This document shows, in pieces, positions 1-7,721 of a stretch of DNA of 54,705 nt. The stretch's first letter is position 1. Every line of letters starts with the position of its first letter. The DNA comes from a virus, in the IMG/VR virus record IMGVR_UViG_3300037842_001004, positions 1 to 54,705 of that record. One strand, written 5' to 3'. The notes beneath the pieces were generated by a model. That model was not told where the DNA came from. It worked only from the letters and a program-made list of their open reading frames with translations, and ran no database searches. The position numbers and the translations under genes were made by a program.

Positions 1-417
1 TCGTCGGCCATCGCCTACGGCGCCCGCTCACACATCCGCAACTCGGCCAGAGCTGACAAGCGGCCCGGCTCCGGTGCCCTGGTCCTGCGCGTCGACGTGG
101 TCGGCGACCTCTACCGGCGCGCCCCAGGCCGACCGGCCGAGCCGTTGCCGGTCGGCTGGGTCCTCCTGGGGGAGACGTGGTCTCCGACGTTGGACGATCC
201 GCGCCCGGCCGGTGATGGAATGGTTTGGGTCAGGGTCCCAGCTCCCGTCTACGAGCGCGGCCGGCTCGCGGACTTCATCTCAGAGGCCATCGAGGACACG
301 GCCGGGCGGGCGAGCGCGGCGGTCGTCTGGCGCGAACACGAGTTCAGTCCGACGGGTTGGCGCTTCGCCGATGAACGCCAACTCGGACGCGGCTTCAGGC
401 GGAGGCGAGGGCGTTGA
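1..417 (+). CDS. C-terminal part of an unidentified phage protein
   Basis: The frame is open from the first base of the window and ends at the TGA at 415-417, so the true start lies upstream and only about 138 residues are seen. I recognise no domain. The visible part has alternating hydrophobic/charged stretches and ends in an Arg-rich tail (GFRRRRGR). Its stop overlaps the TTG start of the initiator gene (TTGA), which implies translational coupling. Given that neighbour, a role in replication or early gene control is possible, but nothing in the sequence proves it. Confidence 0.6.
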   Translation, partial: SSAIAYGARSHIRNSARADKRPGSGALVLRVDVVGDLYRRAPGRPAEPLPVGWVLLGETWSPTLDDPRPAGDGMVWVRVPAPVYERGRLADFISEAIEDTAGRASAAVVWREHEFSPTGWRFADERQLGRGFRRRRGR

Positions 418-1220
418 ACTACGAGATGTTGCGGGCGATCCGCAACCACCCCATCGAGCGTGGGCCGAAGGCGGTCCTATGGGCGCTCCTGTCGTTCAGC
501 GACGAGGCGGGCGAGAGCTTTCCGAGCAAGGTCCAACTCGCACGAGCGTCCGGCATCAAGCGGACCGCCGTGACGACCGCGATCGCCACGCTCCAAACCG
601 AGGGACTCATCGTCGTCGACCAGAACCCCGGGGGCAGCTCGACCTACCTCCTGACGGTGCCCGGGGGGCGGCCGGCTACCGTGCAAAGGCGGCCGGCTAC
701 CGAGCAAAGGCGGCCGGTCACCGGCCGCCTCCCCCTCGCAGAAGCCACCCGGCCGGTGACCGGCCGGGTGGCGGCCGGTGGTCGGCCGGGGGGCGGCCGG
801 TCACCGGCCGACATGGAAGAGACCAAAGAAGTAACCAAGGAAGAACTACCCCCAAAGCCCCCCGGACTGGCCTATGCCGACCTGGAGCAGCTCGCGCTGA
901 GTTGCAAGCCACAACGCGGAGGTCGTGGCCCTGGTCTCAGCCTCACCGCCCCCGAGGCTCGGTTACTCCAGAAGTTGATGACCGATCACGGAGCACAGGC
1001 CGTTTCTGACGCCCTGGACCAGTGCGGCGGGATGGCTGCACCCCTGCGGGTTGTAGCCGAGGACCTGACGGGGAAGCGCGGGCAGGGTCGGAGTCGGGGC
1101 CGAGGTGGGCAGACGGCCAACTTCGACACGCCCGAGCAGCGGGGCGAGGGTTGGAACCAGAACACGACGCGGAAGAAGAAGGTCGACGGTTGGAGCCGCG
1201 CGATTGGAGACGGAGCATGA
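414..1220 (+). CDS. Replication initiator-like protein, N-terminal helix-turn-helix
   Basis: The 268-aa protein starts at TTG 414, supported by GGAGG at 401-405 and the TTGA overlap; ATG 426 is an alternative. Residues about 1-80 look like a winged helix-turn-helix of the HTH_36/phage replication type (ERGPKAVLWALLSF, then SKVQLARASGIKRTAV and LQTEGLIVV). Residues 84-132 are Arg/Pro/Gly-rich because that DNA is a repeat array (see iterons). The C-terminal part is basic. The next gene is a DnaC-like loader, so the pair matches the lambda O/P or DnaD/DnaC arrangement. That it initiates replication is inferred from domain type and neighbour. Confidence 0.7.
   Translation: MNYEMLRAIRNHPIERGPKAVLWALLSFSDEAGESFPSKVQLARASGIKRTAVTTAIATLQTEGLIVVDQNPGGSSTYLLTVPGGRPATVQRRPATEQRRPVTGRLPLAEATRPVTGRVAAGGRPGGGRSPADMEETKEVTKEELPPKPPGLAYADLEQLALSCKPQRGGRGPGLSLTAPEARLLQKLMTDHGAQAVSDALDQCGGMAAPLRVVAEDLTGKRGQGRSRGRGGQTANFDTPEQRGEGWNQNTTRKKKVDGWSRAIGDGA
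670..805 (+). repeat. Six iterons of the GGCCGGYNACC type
   Basis: Copies begin at 670, 691, 712, 751, 773 and 795. The first two are GGCCGGCTACC, the third and sixth GGCCGGTCACC, the fourth GGCCGGTGACC, and the fifth (GGCCGGTGGTC) is degenerate. Spacing is 21, 21, 39, 22 and 22 bases, so most copies lie on one face of the helix. Several sites are extended into palindromes by a following GGCCG. The protein read through them is a run of RPAT/RPVTGR units. Confidence 0.75.
670..860. other. Candidate origin of replication inside the initiator gene
   Basis: The iteron array is followed at 810-850 by an A-rich stretch (GAAGAGACCAAAGAAGTAAC and onward), the least GC-rich part of this neighbourhood. 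Iterons inside the initiator gene followed by an easily melted segment is the layout of lambda ori within gene O. The call is an inference from layout; GC-skew across the whole genome would be the independent test. Confidence 0.5.
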
Positions 1221-2134
1221 AGCGAGTAGCGGGAGATCGGGGGTTCCTCGAACAGTTCGAGGATTGGGTCGCGTCGACGAAGAAGGGCCAGCCGGTCACG
1301 GATGCCGCGGCGCTCCAGATCCGCCGCGGCAAGGACGCTCTCTCTGCGAGCGTCAGCCAGTGCCCCCATTGTGCCGATGGTTGGGCCACCTGGGTCGGAG
1401 ACGGGAGTAACCCCGGTGAGGTCGAGGGCTACAGCTATAGCGGCCGGTGCCAGAGTTGCGGCTCGCTGCAGATCCAGGCCGATTTGCTCAACGGCGCCGA
1501 ATTGCCACTTGAGCCGTGGGGGGCGACGTTCGAGACGTTCGAGCTGGATAGGCCGGGCGACGACATCGTCGCCAAACAACGCCGACGCCACGCGTTCGAG
1601 GCTGCAAAGCGGTTCGTTCGAGAAGTCATCGAGGCCGGCGACGACTGGCCCGACGTTAAAGGGGTTGGCTTTGGGGGGATGCCCGGTCGCGGCAAGACCC
1701 ATTTACTCGCCGCGATCGGCTTCCAACTCGCGCTCGAATTGGGCGTGAAGGGCAGGCGGATAGGCGTGCGATACGTCGACTTCGGTGACCTGATGCGCGA
1801 GGCCAAGGGGGCGCTCGACGAGAAGGGCACGTCGACCACCAAGATCATCCAGCGCGCCGCCCAGGTGCCGATCCTCCTGCTCGACGAGCTTGGCACCGGC
1901 CGGGCGACCGACTGGGAGCAAGACGTCGCAGAGGAGATTCTTCGGCACCGGTACAAGTCCAAGCTCCCGATCTGCTTCGCGACCAACTCCCACCTGGGAG
2001 AGGCTGCGAAAGGCGACACGACGGCCCTGGTCGGCCGCATCGGTGCCCAGGCGTACTCCAGGCTCAAGTCGCTCGTGCAACCGCCGGCAACGCTCGTAGG
2101 GGCGGACCAGCGGGACGTGGAGTCACGGAATTAG
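1217..2134 (+). CDS. DnaC-like helicase loader ATPase with N-terminal zinc ribbon
   Basis: 305 aa, starting at ATG 1217, which overlaps the previous stop as ATGA. Residues 49-81 hold two CxxC pairs (CPHC, CQSC), a likely zinc ribbon. The C-terminal half is an AAA+ ATPase of the DnaC/IstB group: Walker A GMPGRGKT (154-161), Walker B ILLLDE (219-224) and the sensor-1 stretch FATNS (254-258). Such proteins load the host replicative helicase at the phage origin, consistent with the initiator and iterons just upstream. The zinc ribbon is common in phage and Gram-positive loaders. IstB of transposons is unlikely, as no transposase is nearby. Confidence 0.85.
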   Translation: MKRVAGDRGFLEQFEDWVASTKKGQPVTDAAALQIRRGKDALSASVSQCPHCADGWATWVGDGSNPGEVEGYSYSGRCQSCGSLQIQADLLNGAELPLEPWGATFETFELDRPGDDIVAKQRRRHAFEAAKRFVREVIEAGDDWPDVKGVGFGGMPGRGKTHLLAAIGFQLALELGVKGRRIGVRYVDFGDLMREAKGALDEKGTSTTKIIQRAAQVPILLLDELGTGRATDWEQDVAEEILRHRYKSKLPICFATNSHLGEAAKGDTTALVGRIGAQAYSRLKSLVQPPATLVGADQRDVESRN

Positions 2135-2138
2135 AGGG

Positions 2139-2167
2139 TTGACGGCGTAGGCGCGCGCGCCTACGCT
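2139..2167 (+). promoter_or_regulatory. Promoter with palindromic operator in the spacer (class I)
   Basis: TTGACG (2139-2144), 17-base spacer, TACGCT (2162-2167). The spacer and -10 box are overlaid by the perfect 18-base palindrome GTAGGCGCGCGCGCCTAC (2147-2164), which starts 8 bases after the first T of the -35 box, as in the promoters at 16744 (minus), 31241 and 43723. It lies in the 55-base gap before the gene at 2190. Confidence 0.7.
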
Positions 2168-2189
2168 CCATGCACAAGGTAGGGGTGAG

Positions 2190-2426
2190 ATGGACACAGG
2201 TGAAGCGGGCGCCATGGCGGCGCTCCTGAAGGCTAGAGGTGCGGCCGCAACAGCATCCGACGAAGTGACCGTCCGGGTGGTGGTGACGGCGGCCGATGGC
2301 GAGTACGACGTCGAGACCGGCGAGTTGGTGATCCGGCCCGTCGGTGACTCGTTCGAGCGGACCGTGACGATCTGGGGCGCCCTCCCGGCGGTGGCCGATC
2401 ACATTCTCAGGGAGTTGAACGGATGA
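2190..2426 (+). CDS. Hypothetical protein, 78 aa
   Basis: First gene after the class I promoter at 2139, with AGGTAGGGGTG upstream as a plausible ribosome site. It is a small acidic protein with beta-strand-like alternation (VTVRVVVTAADGEYDVETGELVIRPV). No family recognised. Its stop overlaps the ATG of the RecU-like gene, so expression of the resolvase and the genes after it could also be driven from the palindromic promoter. Confidence 0.65.
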   Translation: MDTGEAGAMAALLKARGAAATASDEVTVRVVVTAADGEYDVETGELVIRPVGDSFERTVTIWGALPAVADHILRELNG

Positions 2427-3037
2427 ACAGCTTCGACAAGCTGCGCGAAGAGGCCAACCTCCGGGCAGGCGGCGGCCCGCTTGCGACGCGGGACGCGAGC
2501 CGGGCCAACCGCGGGAAGGGCCTGGAGGACGCGCTCGAAGCGATGCACGACATCTACGCCGCCCAGGGGCGCGCCGTCGTCAAAAAGCAGTTCCCAAAGG
2601 TCATCAAGCGCGGCCGCGGAGCTGGCGCGAAGGCGGGGCAGGCGCTGCACGCGGCCTCTCCCCTGGCGGTCGACTTCATGGGCGCGCTTGAGGGTGGCCG
2701 TGCCGTCGCCGTCGAGGCGAAGGAGTGCTCGGACGGCCGGATGAAGATCGGCCGCGTGACGGACGGTCAACGCGACTTCATGCGCGAGTGGATGGGCGCC
2801 GGCTTCCTGGTCGTGTCGCTCCTGGTGCCCGAGGGGCGCGGACACAAGCGCCGCGTCTACGCCGTCACCTTCGCCCGCTATTTGGCGGCGTGGGATGCCC
2901 GGGTCCCGGCTCCCGGGAGGCGCCGTCCGCCCGGCCGTGGTTCGTTCGGGCCAGCGTGGTTCCAGGCGAATCGGACGTGTCATTGCCCGCCGGGCGGCCT
3001 GGACGGCGTCGACTGGCTCTCGGCGGTGGCCGCATGA
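2423..3037 (+). CDS. RecU-like Holliday junction resolvase
   Basis: 204 aa with the RecU order of motifs: NRGKGLEDAL (29-38, containing the family glutamate E35), a polar loop, VDFMGAL (83-89, metal-binding Asp84) and VAVEAKE (95-101, Glu98 and Lys100 of the PD-(D/E)XK core), then a Gln-containing helix (DGQRDFM) and a final strand (GFLVVSLL). RecU-type enzymes cut four-way DNA junctions and prepare replicated phage DNA for packaging. The last ~50 residues are Pro/Gly/Arg-rich and outside the fold. ATGA overlaps at both ends place it in the operon. Confidence 0.75.
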   Translation: MNSFDKLREEANLRAGGGPLATRDASRANRGKGLEDALEAMHDIYAAQGRAVVKKQFPKVIKRGRGAGAKAGQALHAASPLAVDFMGALEGGRAVAVEAKECSDGRMKIGRVTDGQRDFMREWMGAGFLVVSLLVPEGRGHKRRVYAVTFARYLAAWDARVPAPGRRRPPGRGSFGPAWFQANRTCHCPPGGLDGVDWLSAVAA

Positions 3038-3285
3038 TCGCGGTCTACGTCCGAGAGCGCCGGCCCAACCCGTCGCCCTGGTACCTCTGTCTGAGCGCGG
3101 CGGATGTCCGCACGTTCCTCGCGACGCGCGGGTGGTCCGACCCGCCCGAGCGCATCGGGACGAGGGTGTTCGAGGCCGTCCAGACTCAGTGCCGCCGCTT
3201 CGCCTATCCCGAGGACCGCACGCTCGCCTTCGAGGCGAAGCCGTCGGGCACGGCCGCGTGGTGGCAGGAAAACCGCGATGCGTGA
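3034..3285 (+). CDS. Hypothetical protein, 83 aa
   Basis: Starts at ATG 3034, overlapping the resolvase stop (ATGA). It is rich in aromatic residues (SPWYLCLS, AAWWQENR) with one predicted helix around VRTFLATRGW. No family recognised. Tight overlaps on both sides support a real coupled gene. Confidence 0.6.
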   Translation: MIAVYVRERRPNPSPWYLCLSAADVRTFLATRGWSDPPERIGTRVFEAVQTQCRRFAYPEDRTLAFEAKPSGTAAWWQENRDA

Positions 3286-4090
3286 GGCCCCGACACAGCC
3301 GATGCCCGAGGCGGAGGCGGAGGCGGACCGGTTCCGGTGCCTGCCGTACGGGTGCGAGATGTCCGGTCACGCGTGCGCCGACCGCCACACCCAGGCGAAC
3401 GCTGACCGGTCCGCGTGGACCGGCGGCCAGAAGACGCGAGCCGGCATGGTCAACGTGACCGTCGCCAACTGCGTCGGGTGTGCGGCGGGCGGGCAACGTG
3501 CGGCCGCCCTGGTGAAGGTCGAGCGCACGGCGCACCCCTGGTGCCTGAATTGCGAGCGCGGCCCGCGCCAGCCGAAAGCTGCGCCGGAGCTGCGCGACTA
3601 CTGCAAGCAATGTTGCAACAACGCGCGCAACAAGTTGAAGCGGCGCGGCGTCGAGGTCTCGGCCGCGGCCATCCGCGGCGTCTTCGACGGGGACCTGGAT
3701 CCGACACCGCCGGCCGAGTTCTGCGCCCGCTGTGGACGCAATGAGGGCCTGCGGCCTGGGAGGTACCGCCAGGAGCTGCGCGACCTCTGCGACCCGTGCA
3801 TCGACAACGCCCGAGTTTCCATCGGCAAGACGCGCCGACAGGGGCACTCGGAACCAGCTACGGCCGCGGAGATTCTCGCGTGGCTGGCGGAACGCCCGAA
3901 GGAGGACACCGTGCCCGCACCGGACATCGACGACGACGAGCTAGACCTGAGCGACACGTCGATCGGCCTCAACATCGAGAACGCCGGCCGCCGGATCGCC
4001 AAGGTCGACGAGCAGATCGCGCGACTGCAAAACGAGCGGGCCGATTTGCTATCGCTTCTCGCGGCCAACCTCGCGGAGTGGACGGCGTGA
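3278..4090 (+). CDS. Cysteine-rich zinc-finger protein
   Basis: 270 aa, starting at ATG 3278 with an 8-base overlap. There are about six Cys pairs: CLPYGCEMSGHAC, CVGC, CLNC, CKQC, CARC and CDPC, so at least two or three zinc-binding units across residues 15-175. The C-terminal 60 residues form a likely coiled coil (ENAGRRIAKVDEQIARLQNE). This suggests a nucleic-acid-binding or scaffolding protein of the replication operon; no specific family is recognised. Confidence 0.65.
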   Translation: MREAPTQPMPEAEAEADRFRCLPYGCEMSGHACADRHTQANADRSAWTGGQKTRAGMVNVTVANCVGCAAGGQRAAALVKVERTAHPWCLNCERGPRQPKAAPELRDYCKQCCNNARNKLKRRGVEVSAAAIRGVFDGDLDPTPPAEFCARCGRNEGLRPGRYRQELRDLCDPCIDNARVSIGKTRRQGHSEPATAAEILAWLAERPKEDTVPAPDIDDDELDLSDTSIGLNIENAGRRIAKVDEQIARLQNERADLLSLLAANLAEWTA

Positions 4091-4542
4091 GCGGCCTGTC
4101 AGCTTCAGAGTGGGAACGGCGTTGGGCCGCGTACCGCCTCTACCAGGAGGCGCAGGCGGTACGCGACGAGGAGGCGGCGGTCCGGCGCAAGGCCGCGACG
4201 GCCCGCCGCGAGGCCGTCAACGCGGTGCGCCGGGAGGCCGTGAAGGAGAGGGGGCGCCGGCAAGATAAAGCCCAACGCCGGGACGATGCCCTACGCGCCG
4301 GGCTCGCGCTGTTGACGGGTCGGCACCGACGCCGAGCCGAGGCGGTCTTCCGGGCCGTCGAGGCCGAGCGCGAGCTTGAGGCGGACCGGCACGACGATCG
4401 AAGCATGGACGACCGGGGCCTGCCCGCCGGAGTCCTCGCCTTGGACCGGCAGACGCTCAAGGCCCGTCGCGACCTTGAGACCGAGTTCCGCCGCGCGCAC
4501 GACCCTGCTCGCGGCGTCTGGTACGCGGGGTGCGGACCGTGA
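4087..4542 (+). CDS. Arg/Ala-rich helical protein
   Basis: 151 aa from GTG 4087 (GTGA overlap). Residues about 20-110 are almost wholly charged helix (AVRRKAATARREAVNAVRRE), predicted as a long basic coiled coil. No domain recognised. It forms a pair with the next, similarly helical gene. Confidence 0.6.
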   Translation: MSGLSASEWERRWAAYRLYQEAQAVRDEEAAVRRKAATARREAVNAVRREAVKERGRRQDKAQRRDDALRAGLALLTGRHRRRAEAVFRAVEAERELEADRHDDRSMDDRGLPAGVLALDRQTLKARRDLETEFRRAHDPARGVWYAGCGP

Positions 4543-4901
4543 GCTACCGCGTTCCCAACGAGGTCGAGCGCGGTGTGCCGGGCGCGGCCGAACTCGCCCG
4601 GTCGCGCGCGGAGCTTGCCGCGGTGTGGTCCACCGTCGCGGATTCAATCCGCGAGATGGAGAGGGCCGAAGCCGCGCGGGAGAAGGCGCGATTCGAGGCG
4701 ATGATTGAGAAGGGCCGTGCGACCGTGGCCGCACGCTTGGCGAAGGCGGCCCAGGAGCGCCACGACCGCGGCTACCTGGACACCCACCGCGTCACCCCAA
4801 CCGCCGGCCTCGACGAGGCGTTCGCGGAGCACGACCGTGCCGACGCGACGCCGTTGTGGCTGTCGGCGGTCGGTGACCTCGACCTGGAGTGGGTCTCGTG
4901 A
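4539..4901 (+). CDS. Helical protein, 120 aa
   Basis: GTG 4539 is chosen because it overlaps the previous stop (GTGA); GTG 4530 is also in frame. Residues 15-75 are a charged helix (ELARSRAELAAVW, EMERAEAAREKARFEAMIEK). The C-terminus is acidic and ends LDLEWVS. No family recognised. Confidence 0.55.
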   Translation: MSYRVPNEVERGVPGAAELARSRAELAAVWSTVADSIREMERAEAAREKARFEAMIEKGRATVAARLAKAAQERHDRGYLDTHRVTPTAGLDEAFAEHDRADATPLWLSAVGDLDLEWVS

Positions 4902-5341
4902 TCCCGCTGACCGCCGGCATAGCGAAGTTCGCGGGCGTCTGGGTGACGGCCCTCGTGCTCTGCGCGGAGACGTCCGGCCTGGAGACGGAGACGCGAGCGG
5001 TCGGGCAGGTCGTGCTCAACCGGGTCGCGCACCGCAGCTACCCCGACACGATCGTCGGGGTCGTCCTGCAGCGCCGGCAATTCGCGACGCCGGGCCAGTG
5101 CGGCCGCGGCTGGATCCGGGCGGCTCACGTCCGAACGGCGGAGAGAATGCACGCGCGCCCAGAGCGACGGCTCCCGAGTTGGCGGTTCGTCACGCGCGAC
5201 GTGCTCGGGTTTATGACGCCGGCGGCGTGGGCGCGCCACGGCCGCAAGTGGAGGCGCCGCGGCTGGGAAGTCGCCGGCGTATCGAAGATGCCAGACAGGC
5301 GCAGGGCGCATGTGTTCCTGCGGGAAGTGAGGAAGAAGTGA
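4898..5341 (+). CDS. SleB/CwlJ-like cell-wall hydrolase (candidate endolysin)
   Basis: 147 aa from GTG 4898 (GTGA overlap; GTG 4889 is an alternative). The N-terminus is hydrophobic (IAKFAGVWVTALVLC), possibly an export or arrest signal. The family signature follows: AETSGLETETRAVGQVVLNRV, shown here in part, then SYPDTIVGVVLQRRQFA, matching the Hydrolase_2 pattern in which the Glu of the first motif is catalytic. SleB-type enzymes are lytic transglycosylases that cut peptidoglycan glycan strands. Its position in the replication operon, with no obvious holin beside it, is unusual for an endolysin, so wall entry or remodelling is an alternative. Confidence 0.65.
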   Translation: MIPLTAGIAKFAGVWVTALVLCAETSGLETETRAVGQVVLNRVAHRSYPDTIVGVVLQRRQFATPGQCGRGWIRAAHVRTAERMHARPERRLPSWRFVTRDVLGFMTPAAWARHGRKWRRRGWEVAGVSKMPDRRRAHVFLREVRKK

Positions 5342-5745
5342 GCGAGAGCCACGAGAAGTTGAGGGTCGTACTCCGAATGGCCGGGCAAATGGCCGGGGGG
5401 CACGACGACGCGGGCGACGGCGTAGGGGTGGCGTGCGGGCTCCTGCGTGCGGTCATCGCAGAGTGGGACGCGCAACAGGCGACGGACGCCGACCACCACT
5501 GGGAGTCGCCGACCTCGACACGCAGGACCCGACGGGCCGAGGCCGCGGGCTCGCGGAGGGCGGAACGGCTGCGGGCGATGAGGACCGCGCTGGACCGGGC
5601 GGGGTATGCGCTCGACGCCTCCCGCCAGTACACGCCGCCGGGCAGGAAGGCGGGGGTACGGAGCATGCCGTGGGCCATCGAGGCGCTCGACAGCCTGCGC
5701 GAAGCCGTCGAGGCCCTGTCGCACGAAGTGATGGTCCGACCATGA
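5338..5745 (+). CDS. Hypothetical protein, 135 aa
   Basis: GTG 5338 overlaps the hydrolase stop (GTGA). The protein is mostly helical and charged, with Arg/Ala-rich middle segments (RRTRRAEAAGSRRAERLRAM) and a C-terminal helix (AIEALDSLREAVEALSHE). No family recognised. Confidence 0.6.
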   Translation: MSESHEKLRVVLRMAGQMAGGHDDAGDGVGVACGLLRAVIAEWDAQQATDADHHWESPTSTRRTRRAEAAGSRRAERLRAMRTALDRAGYALDASRQYTPPGRKAGVRSMPWAIEALDSLREAVEALSHEVMVRP

Positions 5746-6470
5746 GCGTCCAGGTCGGCCGGATCTACCGGCACAAGTCGAGCGGGCGCCTGTGCGCCGT
5801 ACGAGGGGCGTCGGAGTTCGGCGTCCATCTCCGCAACGTGTTGACGGGTGTCAACTCGTCCCCGCGTTGGGGGACGTTCCAAGACAGCTACGAACTGGTC
5901 CCCGAGGTGGAGCCTGTGCAGGAAGAGATGTTTGCCGCTCCAGTGGTCGCCGCGCCGACCCCAACGGAGCCAGAGGCCCAGCCGCCCGGGTTCTTCCTGG
6001 TGCTCGGAGGCATCGCAGATCGAGGGACGATCGCTGACGCCCGGGACGTCCTGAACAACGAGATGCTCACCGGCACCTCGTGCCCCTGCTGCGAGCAGAG
6101 GGTGATGCTGTACCGGCGCCGGATCCCGTTGGTAGCGGTCCGGTTCGTGGTCTGGTTGCTGAAGTCTCACGACACCGGCGTTGAGTGGGCCAACGTGAGG
6201 GACTGCCCGGTCCGAGGCGGCGACTACGGCAAGATCAAGCACTGGGGACTCACCGAGTTGAAGCCGAACGACGACGACCCGAAGAAGCGGACGTCCGGCC
6301 TGTGGCGGCTCACGGAGCGAGGCCGAAGGTTCGCGGAGAACGCGGTCGAGCTTCCGACCCACCGCTACGTCTACAACGACCGTTGTTACGGAAGCAGCGA
6401 GACCACCACCAACATCACCGACGCGCTGAAGACGGGCGGATTCGACTACCAGGAACTGATGGATGCCTGA
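5742..6470 (+). CDS. Phage protein with zinc knuckle and winged-helix-like C-terminus
   Basis: 242 aa, ATGA overlap. Residues 1-55 are beta-rich (VGRIYRHKSSGRLCAVRG). A Pro/Ala linker follows, then a CPCC knuckle (SCPCCEQRV). The C-terminal part (GGDYGKIKHWGLTEL ... GLWRLTERGRRFAENAVELP ... FDYQELM) resembles a winged-helix domain often seen in hypothetical phage proteins near replication and methylase genes. This implies DNA binding; the specific role is unknown. Confidence 0.65.
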   Translation: MSVQVGRIYRHKSSGRLCAVRGASEFGVHLRNVLTGVNSSPRWGTFQDSYELVPEVEPVQEEMFAAPVVAAPTPTEPEAQPPGFFLVLGGIADRGTIADARDVLNNEMLTGTSCPCCEQRVMLYRRRIPLVAVRFVVWLLKSHDTGVEWANVRDCPVRGGDYGKIKHWGLTELKPNDDDPKKRTSGLWRLTERGRRFAENAVELPTHRYVYNDRCYGSSETTTNITDALKTGGFDYQELMDA

Positions 6471-7224
6471 CGACGGGCACGCGTCCTACAACCTCACAGG
6501 GGGGAGCAACGGGTGGGGGACGCCGCGCGTGCTCCTGCGCGAGGTGTTGGCCGCCCTCGGCCACCGGCCGGGCCACGGCTTCGCCCTGGTCGACCTGGAC
6601 CTCGCCGCCGCGAGCAACACGACGGTGGGCAAGTCCTGGTACGGCCTCGACCACCCCGATCCGGCACGGCGAGACGCGCTCACTTCGAGCTGGCGACACC
6701 CAGGCGTGCGATACCTGAACATGCCCTACGGCCGCATGTGCCGCACCTGCCCGGACAGCGTGTGGAAGGGCAAGCGCGAACGCGAGCGGCTCGGCCTGAC
6801 CCTGGCGCAGCTCTGCCCGACGCTCCGGCACGAGAGCGTCGATATGGGCGACTGGATGGGGCTCTGCACGATGGCGGGCGCAGATCCGGCGTCTGGCCCC
6901 CTGGTGGCGTTCCCCGCAGCGCGCACGTCCGAGAAGTGGTTCCAGTCGACCCTGTTCGGCTCGGAGCGCAACTCGGATGGTCGGAGGATCTTCGAGCCGG
7001 ACCGCGCGGGACCGGCGCGAGCGGTCTACGTCGACGGCCGCGTCCGCTTCCTCGACCCTGAGACGCTCGTCCAGGCCCCCGGGGGAAGCCCGGTAGGCAA
7101 CGTGTTTCTGGAGTGGCTCCCGCCGGCGTCTGAGACGGGCCGTTGGGTCCTCCAGACCGGCACCATCCGCAACGACGGCTCGGGCGCCAACGTGCCCGCG
7201 CCAGTCTGGAGAGAAGACCGATGA
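6463..7224 (+). CDS. Phage-type DNA N6-adenine methyltransferase (Dam family)
   Basis: 253 aa, 8-base overlap with the previous gene. Order of motifs: WGTPRVLLREVLAALG (18-33), DLDLAAASNTT (44-54, AdoMet-pocket region), YLNMPYG (84-90, catalytic D/NPPY motif with Met replacing the first Pro), VAFPAARTSEKWF (148-160) and VDGRVRFLDP near the C-terminus, all as in PF05869-like phage Dam proteins. A roughly 50-residue Cys-containing insert (CRTC ... LCPTL ... GLC) separates the catalytic motif from the following strand, longer than usual. Probable role: methylating phage DNA against host restriction. Confidence 0.75.
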   Translation: MPDDGHASYNLTGGSNGWGTPRVLLREVLAALGHRPGHGFALVDLDLAAASNTTVGKSWYGLDHPDPARRDALTSSWRHPGVRYLNMPYGRMCRTCPDSVWKGKRERERLGLTLAQLCPTLRHESVDMGDWMGLCTMAGADPASGPLVAFPAARTSEKWFQSTLFGSERNSDGRRIFEPDRAGPARAVYVDGRVRFLDPETLVQAPGGSPVGNVFLEWLPPASETGRWVLQTGTIRNDGSGANVPAPVWREDR

Positions 7225-7721
7225 CCGAGCTTGAGCTAGACACGACGCAAGCCGCTGTGAGGGTGGCGATCGCCATCATCAAGAGCGTCGAGCCGCTGCT
7301 TGCGCAACTCGACCGCGAGGTGGGCCGACACGACGCCCTCGGGCCGGTACTCGACCCGACCGGATGGCGGAGGAAACAGGACGACGTCCGGCGCCTGAAG
7401 GATGTGCAATACGCGCTTCGCCCTGTGCGTAGGCTGATGGCCGACTGGCCGGAGTTCGAGGTCGAGGTCGACCCGGCGATGGCGATGCTCGCAGCGAGCC
7501 AGGAGTGCGCCGCCGTCGCGATGAACTTCGCCCAGGTGCAGGCCGAGGCCGGCGACATGGATCGGGTCGGACGGGGCGAGCCGGCCGCGAAGCCGGGCGA
7601 CGCCGGTTGCGCCCGTTGTGGACTCCCTCGCCGGGACCTCTCCGATCCGGTGTGCCTTTCGTGCGGGATGGACGGCTACGGCGGGCCAGGGTCGGGGCCG
7701 GGCGGCAGGATGCCCGGTTGA
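7221..7721 (+). CDS. Zinc-ribbon protein with helical N-terminus
   Basis: 166 aa, ATGA overlap with the methyltransferase. Residues 1-115 are helical; residues 128-147 hold two CxxC pairs (CARCGLPRRDLSDPVCLSC), a short zinc ribbon, before a Gly-rich tail. No family recognised. It ends in the TTGA overlap with the DnaA-like gene. Confidence 0.6.
   Translation: MTELELDTTQAAVRVAIAIIKSVEPLLAQLDREVGRHDALGPVLDPTGWRRKQDDVRRLKDVQYALRPVRRLMADWPEFEVEVDPAMAMLAASQECAAVAMNFAQVQAEAGDMDRVGRGEPAAKPGDAGCARCGLPRRDLSDPVCLSCGMDGYGGPGSGPGGRMPG

Noticed and set aside
670-805. CRISPR-like array
   Set aside because: The repeats are only 11 bases with ~10-base spacers and lie inside a coding gene; they fit iterons.
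74-1009. Arg/Gly/Pro-rich plus-strand frame overlapping the initiator gene
   Set aside because: Out-of-frame shadow; the HTH-encoding frame has the ribosome site and the coupled junctions.
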